Assembly (NCBI RefSeq): GCF_030246905.1 | Contig: NZ_CP126741.1 | Span: 1,860,001-1,924,000, forward strand | Direction: 5' to 3' | Length of the DNA stretch: 64,000 nucleotides | Source: Microbacterium sp. zg-Y818 | Lineage (GTDB): Bacteria; Actinomycetota; Actinomycetes; Actinomycetales; Microbacteriaceae | Shown here: positions 54,001 through 61,986 of the stretch, one piece after another | How positions within the stretch are numbered: position 1 is the stretch's first letter | Layout of the letters: each line of letters starts with the position of its first letter | Notes under the pieces: model-generated | Databases searched by the model: none | What the model was told of the DNA's origin: nothing | What the model saw: only the letters and a program-made list of their open reading frames with translations | Program-made: the position numbers and the translations under genes

Positions 54001-57000
54001 CACCGGCACCGCGGACGTGCGCGTGGGTGTGCTCGACACCCAGTCCGACCCGAGCCCGGTGACCTACAGCGATTACATCCAGGTGCAGGCGGGCGAGACC
54101 GCCGAGGCGGTCGTGCGGCCCGCCGACAATGACATCGACCCCGCCGGCGGCACGCTCGAACTCGTCTCGGTGTCGCCCGTCGCGCCGCCCGGCAGCGACG
54201 AGTACGCGCAGCTGCAGGCGCGCCTGGGCCCCGTCGACGACGGCCGGGTCACCGTGAAGGCCGGTGTGGAGCTGGGGACCTTCTCGTACTCGTACACGGT
54301 GCGCAACGACAACGGCGACACGGCGATCGGTCTGCTCGTGATGAAGGTCGTGCGCGGTCCGGTGCCGGACTACCCCGTCGTGCGCGACACGGCGCTGACG
54401 ATCGAGACGCGCGAGGCGTTCCCCCGCGGCGTGGATGTACTCAGCGGCAAGGTGTCGTGGCGCAACGGCGACGTCTCCGACCTCACGCTGACGCTGTGGG
54501 GCACGCATCCCGGCATCACGGTCGACGGGTGGCGCATCTCGGGAGCGATCCCCGACGAGACCCTCCTCATCCCGTTCGAGGTCTCCGGGACGGCGTTCGA
54601 CGGCACCGAGGTGACCTCGTACGGATTCCTGCGGGTGCCCGGCGACCGCGATGTGCGCCTGAGTCTGCGCAGCACGATGTCGACGCTCGATGTGCGTGAG
54701 AACGAGTCCGTCGACGTGGACCTTGCCGAGGCGGTCGCCGTTCCCGCCGGGCAGACCCTCGAGGTCGACGGCGGCGCCGTGCGCGCCGGTGGAGCGCGCG
54801 CCGGCGGCACGTGCACGCTCGTCTCGGGTACGACGGTGCGCTACTCGGCCGGGGCCGGCGCCCCGTGGGCGGATACGTGCGTCGTGCCGGTCAAGCTCGG
54901 CATCCAGGACCAGTACACCTTCCTCACCGTGCGCATCGTCGTCGAGGCGGAGATGCCGCAGCCGGTGCTGCGCAGCGCCTCGATGGGCGTAAGCCCCGGA
55001 TCCACCGCGGAGTACGACCTGCGAGGGATGGTCGGCTGGGCCGGCAAGGAGGACTGGGACGCGCTGCAGTACGCCGCCGCGTACCGAGGGGACCAGTTCG
55101 ACGTGACCCAGACGGGGTCGATCGTGTCGGTGACCGCGCGCGACGCCGCCCGGCCCGGACGCGAAGAGGCCGTCGCCGTGAGCCTGCCCAGCCACCCCGA
55201 CGCCGCCGCCGCGAGCCTGGTGCTGACCGTCGGTCCTGCACCGTCGGCCCTCCCCAAGGGCGGAACGGTCGTGCAGCGCTGCTCGCAGGCCGGCGGCGCG
55301 ACGTCGTGCACCATCCCCGTCGTCGGCGCCTCGGGTGAGGTCAACCCACTGCCGGGGACCCCGCTTCGTGTCGTCGCCGCCGGTGGCCCGGCCAACTGCG
55401 CCGCCGTCAGCTTCAGCCTGGCCGGCGACAACGCCGTGCGCGCCACATGGGCGGCGGATGCCGCGGGCGCGGCCGACTGCACCGGCTCGTTCGTCGTCGA
55501 GGATGCGCAGGGCCGGCAGTCCGCGGGCGACCGCGACGGCCGGGTGATCCTCGACCTGCAGGGCCTGCCGGCAAGCCCCACCCGCCTGGACTGGACCCGG
55601 TACGGCCCCACCTCGGTGACGGTGCGCGTCGTCTCCGACTCCGCGTCGTACCCCGCCGTCGAGGGCTACCGCATCCTCAGAGGCGGCGAGGTCGTCGCCA
55701 CGTGCTCGGCGTCGGGCGAGTGCCCGCCGATCGAGGCCCCCCTGGGCGAGCGAATCGCCTACGAGGCACGCGCGTTCAACGCCGTCGGCGAATCCCGCGG
55801 CACCGTGTCGGCCACCGCCTGGGCGTACCGCGCGCCGAACGCGCCCACCGGGGTGCAGGTGTCCCCCACGCCCAACGGCACGGCCGGCGGTATGGCGACC
55901 ATCACCGTGACCGGAATCGACCGGTCGTCGGGATGGGTGCGCCTCGCCGGCGGCTCCGGGGGTGAGGTCACCCTGCCGGTGCAGGGCGACAGCGTGACCT
56001 TCCGCGACTACGTCATCGGATCGAACAACCCGGTCACCCTGACGGCCACACCGCTCACCCGCCACGAACTGCCCCCGATCCCCGGCGGCAGCGACACCGG
56101 CGGCGTGCTGTCGTTCCCCGCGAACGGCATCGGCGCACCGATGCTCGAGCTCGCCGTCACCGCGTCGACCACCGGGCGCCCGGGGTCGGTGACGGCCACC
56201 GCCACGGTGACCCCCCACGGCGTCGGCGAGCGCATCCTCGTCGGCTTCAGCGACGGCCGAACGTGCCGCCCGACCGAGGCGGTCGCCGCCGGCGGCGGCA
56301 CGACCACCACGACGTTCAGCGACACGCCCCTCTGGCAGCCGGTGACGGTCACCGCGTGCGCCGTGACAGAGCGGGGCGATGCGCGGTTCGGCAGCGCCGA
56401 GGCGACCGGCACAGCCACTCCGATCGCGGGCATCGACGTGCCCGAGGGCAACGCGTCGTACACCGTGGACCCCGGGTTCACCCGCAGTGGCAACGTGTAC
56501 ACGTGGGGCCGCCTCTCGGGAACGCCCGACCTCGACGTCGACTGGCCGTTCGAGCTGCGCTTCCGCGCCGGCGCGACCGAGACCACCGACTTCGCCAGCC
56601 TGTTCGCGCTCGGCCGCAACCCCGGGCTGATCGAGGCGTTCGCCTGCAACGACCTGTTCGGCTGCAGCTCCCCCGGCGTCCCCGTCAGCCCGAGCGGACC
56701 GGCCTACACCGCCGAGGTCACCTTCCCGAACCGCTGCCTGAGCGATCAGGACGCCCCGGGGATCTCGCCGGACGCCATCGCGGCGAACCCCGCCGACTAC
56801 ACCTGGGCCGTCACCTCCACCACGGACGCGAGCGGCGTGGTGACACTCACCTACACCGTGACGTGGCAGGGCGCCCTCGCGGGGCTGCGCGACGTCTCCG
56901 ACGGCAACGCGTACGAGCTCCGCTGTGAGCCGCCGCCTCCGCCCCCGCCGCCGCCGGCCGAGCCGCCGCCGGCCGAACCCCCGCCCGCCGAACCCCCGCC

Positions 57001-57037
57001 GGCAGAACCCCCGCCGACCGGCGATCGCACGCCGTGA
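51038..57037 (+). CDS. Giant exported Ig-like/fibronectin-type repeat protein (1999 residues)
   Basis: The N-terminus has one membrane segment (about 13-35), so it is a signal anchor or uncleaved signal. A region of about 365 residues with propeller-like repeats (NGERLFVFSDGG, VAVDDSGVVYAYS) follows. Then come serial Ig-like/cadherin-like modules starting with the pattern PPVAVDD...VRAG...VLxNDxDP near residues 405 and 810, and divergent copies near 905 and 1005. A fibronectin type III-like domain is near 1511 and a further beta-rich region near 1615-1960. The tail from about 1964 is Pro-rich with repeated PPPAE. There is no LPXTG-type motif. It sits between the kinase and moxR. Adhesion or cell-envelope structure is plausible but unproven. 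Confidence 0.9.
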   Translation: MASPVARRRPSGNVIGAAAVGVVVALVATLAAVWPGYDAQQTPLDDATVWAMQNGSGSGYARVNLELAELDTVKQVENGSSLAQNGERLFVFSDGGTQFADVDMATPDDLTADSEDAFAPTPAGTADIAVAGDFLVYRTEAGAVHGATLSSGGQTTPIDPYADADVEEGQERPRFVATAVAVDDSGVVYAYSADEGRVLRAEAATGRILGEDDTPRSPTDAQLTAVAGRWALLDESSGELFIDGRDEPVETGVDAGAVVQRAAATGTAVHIADTAGLVRVSLDSLTAARAHSAAALGTPVAPATVSGSVYAAWLPEGSAEGTLWSGASGEAVPLDYGGIDIGEGLDPVFIGNGTRLALNERRSGWVWTVPEGRLVPSSQAWDLEEPAEVEQQNELEAERVLDPKPPVAVDDAFGVRAGSVAVLPVLLNDHDPNEDVLSIDPASVEGLDPAFGTLSTAGADQKLVLNVAQDASGSASLRYRATDGTATGGLLSDAATVTVTVVPPSQNSPPVWCGVEGCLAPWPSPSVAPGGTVSADVLEGWVDPDGDPVYLAGATGDAAGGTVTTSPAGTVTYQHPDPQAEESVTVTLGITVADAFGATAERPLSIAVTPTPELAAESFAVVGVVGEPVAVDIAPYVSGASGAVALSKAVALDEARASVTANASGLSIVVTAAEAGSYLVQYTVRDDRTEVTATVRVTVKPADAASISTPPLTAFVRPNEDATVDVFPAVANPAGLVLLLSDIRPQSDARASLGVDLVGQSMLRVSGSTDDEQPGRLGVIRYTVSDGTGSPAATTQGELTVILLPSPSADPPIAVDDTVTVRAGSLIDIPVLDNDSAPSGALIGLDPSRVVNENDAGLAFATDRLLRYLAPSEPGVYAVGYTIFRLGFPEVVDSARVVITVIGGEANQAPVPRTLEGRVLSGQTVRIPFTSFDVDPDGDAVTLDRITTQPEHGSATITAEGDAIVYTSPEAFSGQVRFQYQVRDAQGATGTADVRVGVLDTQSDPSPVTYSDYIQVQAGETAEAVVRPADNDIDPAGGTLELVSVSPVAPPGSDEYAQLQARLGPVDDGRVTVKAGVELGTFSYSYTVRNDNGDTAIGLLVMKVVRGPVPDYPVVRDTALTIETREAFPRGVDVLSGKVSWRNGDVSDLTLTLWGTHPGITVDGWRISGAIPDETLLIPFEVSGTAFDGTEVTSYGFLRVPGDRDVRLSLRSTMSTLDVRENESVDVDLAEAVAVPAGQTLEVDGGAVRAGGARAGGTCTLVSGTTVRYSAGAGAPWADTCVVPVKLGIQDQYTFLTVRIVVEAEMPQPVLRSASMGVSPGSTAEYDLRGMVGWAGKEDWDALQYAAAYRGDQFDVTQTGSIVSVTARDAARPGREEAVAVSLPSHPDAAAASLVLTVGPAPSALPKGGTVVQRCSQAGGATSCTIPVVGASGEVNPLPGTPLRVVAAGGPANCAAVSFSLAGDNAVRATWAADAAGAADCTGSFVVEDAQGRQSAGDRDGRVILDLQGLPASPTRLDWTRYGPTSVTVRVVSDSASYPAVEGYRILRGGEVVATCSASGECPPIEAPLGERIAYEARAFNAVGESRGTVSATAWAYRAPNAPTGVQVSPTPNGTAGGMATITVTGIDRSSGWVRLAGGSGGEVTLPVQGDSVTFRDYVIGSNNPVTLTATPLTRHELPPIPGGSDTGGVLSFPANGIGAPMLELAVTASTTGRPGSVTATATVTPHGVGERILVGFSDGRTCRPTEAVAAGGGTTTTTFSDTPLWQPVTVTACAVTERGDARFGSAEATGTATPIAGIDVPEGNASYTVDPGFTRSGNVYTWGRLSGTPDLDVDWPFELRFRAGATETTDFASLFALGRNPGLIEAFACNDLFGCSSPGVPVSPSGPAYTAEVTFPNRCLSDQDAPGISPDAIAANPADYTWAVTSTTDASGVVTLTYTVTWQGALAGLRDVSDGNAYELRCEPPPPPPPPPAEPPPAEPPPAEPPPAEPPPTGDRTP

Positions 57038-57071
57038 CCGGCGCACCCCCGTCCCGCCCCGAGAGGAACCC

Positions 57072-58037
57072 ATGACCATCACCGCCGAGCAGACCGCCTG
57101 GTTCCAGGAGACGTTCGCGAAGCTCGTCGACAACGTCGAGCAGGTCGTGCTGGGAAAGCGGCACGTGATCGAGCTGGCCTTCACCGCGATGATCTCCGAG
57201 GGGCACCTGCTGCTGGAGGATTTCCCGGGCACGGGCAAGACCTCGCTGGCGCGAGCGATGGGCCAGAGCGTGGCGGGCACGAGCACGCGCATCCAGTTCA
57301 CCCCCGACCTGCTGCCGGGCGACGTCACCGGCATCACGGTGTACGACCAGAAGCGCGGCGAGTTCGACTTCCACCAGGGCCCGGTGTTCGCGAACATCCT
57401 GCTCGCTGACGAGATCAACCGCGCATCGCCGAAGACGCAGTCGGCCCTCCTCGAGGTGATGGAAGAAGGCCACGTCACCGTCGACGGCGTGACGCGTCAG
57501 GTCGGCGTGCCGTTCCTGGTGGTGGCGACCCAGAACCCCGTCGAGCAGGCGGGCACCTATCGCCTCCCCGAAGCGCAGCTCGACCGGTTCCTGCTGAAGA
57601 CGTCGCTGGGCTACCCCGACCACGCCGCGACCGTGCGCATCCTCGAAGGCAGCGGCAGCGCCCGCCGCGAGGTGGAGTCCGTCATCACGCCGCAGGGCGT
57701 GGTGAGCCTCGCCGACGTCGCCCGCGACGTGTACCTCAACCCGCTGGTACTGGATTACATCGCCCGCATCGTCGGGGCGACACGGCTCGCCACCGAGGTG
57801 CGCCTCGGAGTCAGCGTGCGCGGCGCGATCGCTTTGACCAAGGCCGCCAAGACTTGGGCCGTCGCCCACGGCCGCGGGTACGTCACGCCCGACGACGTCA
57901 AGGCACTCGCCGAGCCGGTACTCGCCCACCGACTCATCCTCGACCCCGAAGCGGAATTCGACGGCGTGACCGCCGGGGCCGTGATCGGCCAGGTGCTGCT
58001 CGACACCGCGCCTCCCAGTCAGCGGGATGCCGTGTGA
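57072..58037 (+). CDS. MoxR-family AAA+ ATPase
   Basis: The 321-residue protein has Walker A EDFPGTGKTSLARA (K56), Walker B ILLADEINRASPKTQSALLEVMEE, sensor 1 VVATQNPVEQAGTYRLPEAQLDRF and a C-terminal lid. MoxR proteins act as chaperones that assemble or activate partners bearing von Willebrand A/DUF58 domains. The next gene is exactly such a DUF58 protein, with a GTGA overlap. The start at 57072 follows GAGAGGAAC. A longer reading to 56925 would overlap the Pro-rich tail of the giant protein. Confidence 0.95.
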   Translation: MTITAEQTAWFQETFAKLVDNVEQVVLGKRHVIELAFTAMISEGHLLLEDFPGTGKTSLARAMGQSVAGTSTRIQFTPDLLPGDVTGITVYDQKRGEFDFHQGPVFANILLADEINRASPKTQSALLEVMEEGHVTVDGVTRQVGVPFLVVATQNPVEQAGTYRLPEAQLDRFLLKTSLGYPDHAATVRILEGSGSARREVESVITPQGVVSLADVARDVYLNPLVLDYIARIVGATRLATEVRLGVSVRGAIALTKAAKTWAVAHGRGYVTPDDVKALAEPVLAHRLILDPEAEFDGVTAGAVIGQVLLDTAPPSQRDAV

Positions 58038-59389
58038 CCCTTCCGTCCGAGTCCCGCCTCACGCGCACTGTCGGGTCCACCGGCACAGCGAACGCGCGCA
58101 CGCGCTACGCCACCGCGCGGTCCACGACCGTGCTGGCGGTACGTGGCGACCGCGCGTGGCGTCGCGCCCGCACGGCGGTGATCAGCGCCTGGCGCGGGGT
58201 GTCGGACACGGTCACGCCCGCGGGCTGGCTGCTGCTGACGGCCGCGGCGGCGGGAATCGGGCTGGGCCTGGCGTTCGGCTGGGTCGAGTTCACGGTGGCG
58301 GGGGCGATCGCCACGGCGCTGCTGCTGCTCTCGGTGCCATTCCTCTTCAGCGCCCGCGCCTACGACGTCGACCTCACTCTCGGTCACGACCGTGTGGTCG
58401 CCGGCGCGCAGGTGCAGGGAACGCTCCGGGTCACGAACATCGGCCGGGGAATCGCCCTGCCCGGTCGCATCGACGTCCCGGTCGGCGAGGGTCTCGTCGA
58501 CGTCTACGTGCCGATTCTGCGTCACGGGCACGAGCACGTGCAGCAGGTCGTCGTTCCCGCCGAGCGGCGCGGCGTCATCACGGTGGGCCCCGCCCACACC
58601 GTGCGCGGCGACCCGCTCGGCATCCTCAAGCGCGAAGCGACGTGGGATGACACCCACACCCTGTACATCCACCCGGTGACCACGGCTCTGCACAGCACGA
58701 GCACCGGGTTCATCCGCGACCTCGAAGGTCAGGCGTCGCGCATGATCGTCGACGCGGACATCTCCTTCCACGCCCTGCGCGAGTACGTGCCCGGCGATTC
58801 GCCACGGCAGATCCACTGGAAGTCGACCGCCAAGACCGGGACTCTCATGGTGCGCCAGTACGAAGAGACCCGCCGCTCGCGCATGATCGTCGCCCTCGCG
58901 CTCGGCGAGGGCGAGTACGGCACCGACGACGAGTTCGAGCTGGCCGTCAGCGCCGCCGCCTCCATCGGCATCCGAGGCATCCGCGACGGGCGCGACGTGG
59001 ACGTCGTCGTGGGCGGCGAGGTGCCCGAGTTCGCCCGCCGCACCGTGCGGACGATCCGGGAGCTCGCGACCGTGAGCACCCGCACCCTGCTGGACGAGCT
59101 CTCCGGTGTCCAGCGCACGACCCTGGTCGGTCCGCTCGCCGACGTCACCTCGCTGGCCCGTGAGACCCACGGCGACGCGTCGATCGCGTTCCTCGTCTGC
59201 GGCTCCACCCAGACCCCGCGCCTGCTGCAGGCCGCGGCGCTCGCCTTCCCCTCCGATGTCGCCGTCGTCGCGGTCGTATGCAACCCCGAGGCCGAGCCCG
59301 GCTTCCGGCGCCTGGGAACCGTGACGGTGCTGACGATCGGCCTGCTGGACGATCTGAGGCACATGCTGGCCCGAGGAGCGCAGACGTGA
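58034..59389 (+). CDS. DUF58 domain membrane protein
   Basis: The 451-residue protein has two membrane segments near 65-105. A beta-rich region follows (about 115-225), then the DUF58 signature FHALREYVPGDSPRQIHWKSTAKTGTLMVRQYEE, and a von Willebrand A-like C-terminal region with the metal-site-like pattern poorly kept. DUF58 proteins are typical MoxR clients. It overlaps moxR and the next gene by 4 nt each (GTGA both times), so the three are translationally coupled. Confidence 0.92.
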   Translation: MTLPSESRLTRTVGSTGTANARTRYATARSTTVLAVRGDRAWRRARTAVISAWRGVSDTVTPAGWLLLTAAAAGIGLGLAFGWVEFTVAGAIATALLLLSVPFLFSARAYDVDLTLGHDRVVAGAQVQGTLRVTNIGRGIALPGRIDVPVGEGLVDVYVPILRHGHEHVQQVVVPAERRGVITVGPAHTVRGDPLGILKREATWDDTHTLYIHPVTTALHSTSTGFIRDLEGQASRMIVDADISFHALREYVPGDSPRQIHWKSTAKTGTLMVRQYEETRRSRMIVALALGEGEYGTDDEFELAVSAAASIGIRGIRDGRDVDVVVGGEVPEFARRTVRTIRELATVSTRTLLDELSGVQRTTLVGPLADVTSLARETHGDASIAFLVCGSTQTPRLLQAAALAFPSDVAVVAVVCNPEAEPGFRRLGTVTVLTIGLLDDLRHMLARGAQT

Positions 59390-61920
59390 GCGGCGAGGCC
59401 GGGGCGCAGCGGCGCTCCCGCCGGCGTCCTCCGATGTCGACCGCGCGCTTCCTCGTCGCCAACGCCCTGCTGCTGGACGCGCTTTTCCTCGTCGGCGCGG
59501 TCGCGGTGTGGCCGATCTACCAGGGACCCGCCTTCCTCGTGCTCGTCGCCGGCGCCCTGACGCTCGCCCACCTCATCGCCCTCGCCGGCATCCGGTGGGG
59601 ATGGTCGGGATGGTGGGTCGCCTTGGCGACCATCGGCGCCTACATCGCGGCCGGGGTGCCGCTCGCGGCCCCGACGTCACTCTCCCGCCCGGACTCGCTG
59701 CTGCCGGCGCTGCTGGGGGTGCTGACCGCGCCCGTCACCGGCTGGAAGGACCTGCTCACGCTCGAGCTGCCGCTGGGCACCTACCAGAGCACGCTCGCGC
59801 CGGCGCTCCTGCTGTTCCTCGGCATCCCCACCGCCGCACTGTCGCTGGCATGGCGCGCGCGACGGCTCTGGGTGCTGGCCGCTCCCCTGGGCCTCGTGCT
59901 CACCGCGTTCGGTGTGCTGTTCGGTGCCCGCACGCTCAGCACTGCGGTGATCGCCGGCACCCCCCTGGCCGGGGCCGCCGAGGTCTTCACCGGCGCGGCG
60001 GCGGTGCTCACCGCCCTCGTCTACACCGTCTGGCGCACACGGTACGAACGGCGGCGAGCCCTGCGCGCTGCAGAGGCGGCCAGCGGCGTCCGCGCGTTGG
60101 CTCGGGCAGGGTCGGCGGCGGCGGGGCGCGCGGCCATCGCCGCGGGCATGCTCGTCGTCGCGGTGACCGTCGGAGTCGCCGTCGGCCCCTGGGCCGTCGC
60201 GGGGCAGCCGCGTGAGGTGCTGCGGTCGGGGATCGACCCGCGTATCGAGCTCGCGGCGCAGCTGAGCCCGCTCTCGCAGTACCGCGGATTCTTCTCCGAC
60301 GACCAATTCGACACCGTGCTGTTCACCGTCGAGGGTGCCGAGGGTGCCGACCGCGTGCGCCTGGCGACGCTGTCGTTCTTCGACGGGCAGGTCGCCCGCG
60401 TCAGCGACCCCGAGGCGGGCTCGGCAGACCCCACCACCGCGTTCGTGCGCGTGCCGTCAGCGCTGCCTGCACCCGACCGCACCGTGCCGATCGTCGCCGA
60501 CGTGCAGATCGCGGCGTATGAGGGAGTCTGGGTGCCCACCGTCGGCTCCGTCACGGCCATCACCTTCGACGGCGGCACGGGCGGCGATCGCGCCGACGGG
60601 TTCTTCTACAACGTCGACACCCGCATGGGAGTCGCGCTCCCCGACCCGGGACTGCAGCCGGGCGCCACCTACCGACAGCACGGCGCGGTCGACGCCGAGC
60701 CGCCCGCCGTCGTCGACCTCGCCCCGACGAGGGACACCCCGCAGATCGACGCCGCGCTCGTCCCCGACAGCCTCACCGACTGGATCAGGGCGCAGGAGGC
60801 ACCGGCCGGCGGCGAGGGTCTGCAAGTGCTCATCGATCGGCTGCGCGCTCGAGGGCTGCTCAGCCACGCCCTCACCGTCGACGCCGAGGCGCCGCCGCTG
60901 TGGACGGCGGGGCTGGGCGATTACTCGTTCGAGCCCAGCAGGGCCGGACACTCCACCGACCGCATCGACCGGCTGTTCACGGCCCTCCTCGAGCGCCAGA
61001 ACGACGTCGGCGGCACCGACGATGCGGCCCTGGTGGCAGCCACGGGAGACGACGAGCAGTTCGCCGTCGCCGCAGCCCTCATCGCCGACCAGCTGGGTTT
61101 CGACGCCCGCATCGTGCTGGGCGCCCGCCTCGCGGCGGGGCCGGATGCCGAGGGGCTGCGCACCTGCGCCGACGGGGCGTGCCGCGGCGGCGACATGGCG
61201 GCCTGGATCGAGGTGCAGGATGCCTCGGGCATGTGGGTGCCGCTCGATGTGACACCGCAGCACGAGGTCGGGATGACGCCGGACCTCGAACAGCGTCGGG
61301 ACCCGCAGAACCCCACCGAGGTGCGGCAGGAGATCGCGGAGCCGGTGCCGCCTGCCGAGGCGGATCCCGCAGACAGCGGCGAGCGCGAGGACGACGACAC
61401 GACGACCGAGACCGACCTTTCGGCGCTGTGGGCGGCGCTGCGGATCGGCGGAATCGCGCTGCTGAGCCTGCTCGTGCTGGTGGGACCCTTCCTGCTGGTC
61501 GTGGTGCTGAAGGTGCTGCGCCGCCGCGGCCGCCGCGAGGCCCCCGATGTCGTCGGGCGGTTCACCGGCGGCTGGGACGAGTACGTGGACGCGGCCGTGG
61601 ACCACGGCTATCCGGCACCGGGCACGCACACCCGCACCGAGCTGGCGGCGCAGTACGCCGCGGCCGGGGCCGAGGGCTCGGACGGCGGCGCGGTGCTCGC
61701 CCGCTGGGCCGACCGTTCGGTGTTCGACGCCGAACCGCCGGACACGGACGAGAGCGAGCGGTTCTGGCGCATCGTCGAGGAGGAGCGCGCGCGTTTCGCC
61801 ACCGAGGCCGGCTGGTGGGCACGCCTGCGCGCGCGCCTGTCGCTGCGGTCTTTCCTGAGGTCGGCGAGGGCGCGCACAGCCCGCCGCGGGCCGTCCGGGG
61901 GTCGCCGTGAACGCCGCTAG
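59386..61920 (+). CDS. Transglutaminase-fold membrane protein lacking catalytic Cys/His
   Basis: The 844-residue protein has a block of about six N-terminal membrane segments (about 20-215), a further one near 245-265 and a long extracytoplasmic region. A transglutaminase-like core (about 540-630) and a final membrane segment (about 685-710) follow, then a cytoplasmic C-terminal tail. In the core, the family Cys position in the G-x-C-x-x-F-A motif reads GDDEQFA (D556). The His of the HAWVEV motif reads AAWIEV (A605). The Asp in PLDVTP is retained. Peptidase or transglutaminase activity is therefore unlikely, and a structural or binding role is more likely. The GTG overlaps the DUF58 stop by 4 nt. 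Confidence 0.88.
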   Translation: MSGEAGAQRRSRRRPPMSTARFLVANALLLDALFLVGAVAVWPIYQGPAFLVLVAGALTLAHLIALAGIRWGWSGWWVALATIGAYIAAGVPLAAPTSLSRPDSLLPALLGVLTAPVTGWKDLLTLELPLGTYQSTLAPALLLFLGIPTAALSLAWRARRLWVLAAPLGLVLTAFGVLFGARTLSTAVIAGTPLAGAAEVFTGAAAVLTALVYTVWRTRYERRRALRAAEAASGVRALARAGSAAAGRAAIAAGMLVVAVTVGVAVGPWAVAGQPREVLRSGIDPRIELAAQLSPLSQYRGFFSDDQFDTVLFTVEGAEGADRVRLATLSFFDGQVARVSDPEAGSADPTTAFVRVPSALPAPDRTVPIVADVQIAAYEGVWVPTVGSVTAITFDGGTGGDRADGFFYNVDTRMGVALPDPGLQPGATYRQHGAVDAEPPAVVDLAPTRDTPQIDAALVPDSLTDWIRAQEAPAGGEGLQVLIDRLRARGLLSHALTVDAEAPPLWTAGLGDYSFEPSRAGHSTDRIDRLFTALLERQNDVGGTDDAALVAATGDDEQFAVAAALIADQLGFDARIVLGARLAAGPDAEGLRTCADGACRGGDMAAWIEVQDASGMWVPLDVTPQHEVGMTPDLEQRRDPQNPTEVRQEIAEPVPPAEADPADSGEREDDDTTTETDLSALWAALRIGGIALLSLLVLVGPFLLVVVLKVLRRRGRREAPDVVGRFTGGWDEYVDAAVDHGYPAPGTHTRTELAAQYAAAGAEGSDGGAVLARWADRSVFDAEPPDTDESERFWRIVEEERARFATEAGWWARLRARLSLRSFLRSARARTARRGPSGGRRERR

Positions 61921-61923
61921 GGT
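61918..61923 (+). promoter_or_regulatory. -10-like TAGGGT before the second FHA gene
   Basis: The hexamer overlaps the stop of the preceding gene and matches the motif before the first FHA gene. The ATG at 61987 has its own GAGGAG, so this mRNA would have a normal leader of about 55 nt. Confidence 0.4.
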
Positions 61924-61986
61924 GTGCAAGGCGACCGGCACCGACATCACCGGGTGTCGGATTCAACACGATATCGAGGAGCAGAG

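Noticed and set aside
50999..57478. 2159-residue minus-strand frame over the giant protein gene
   Set aside because: Shadow frame. The plus-strand protein has coherent repeats and a signal anchor and fits the operon.
59386..61920. Active transglutaminase/protease
   Set aside because: The Cys and His of the catalytic triad appear replaced (D556, A605).
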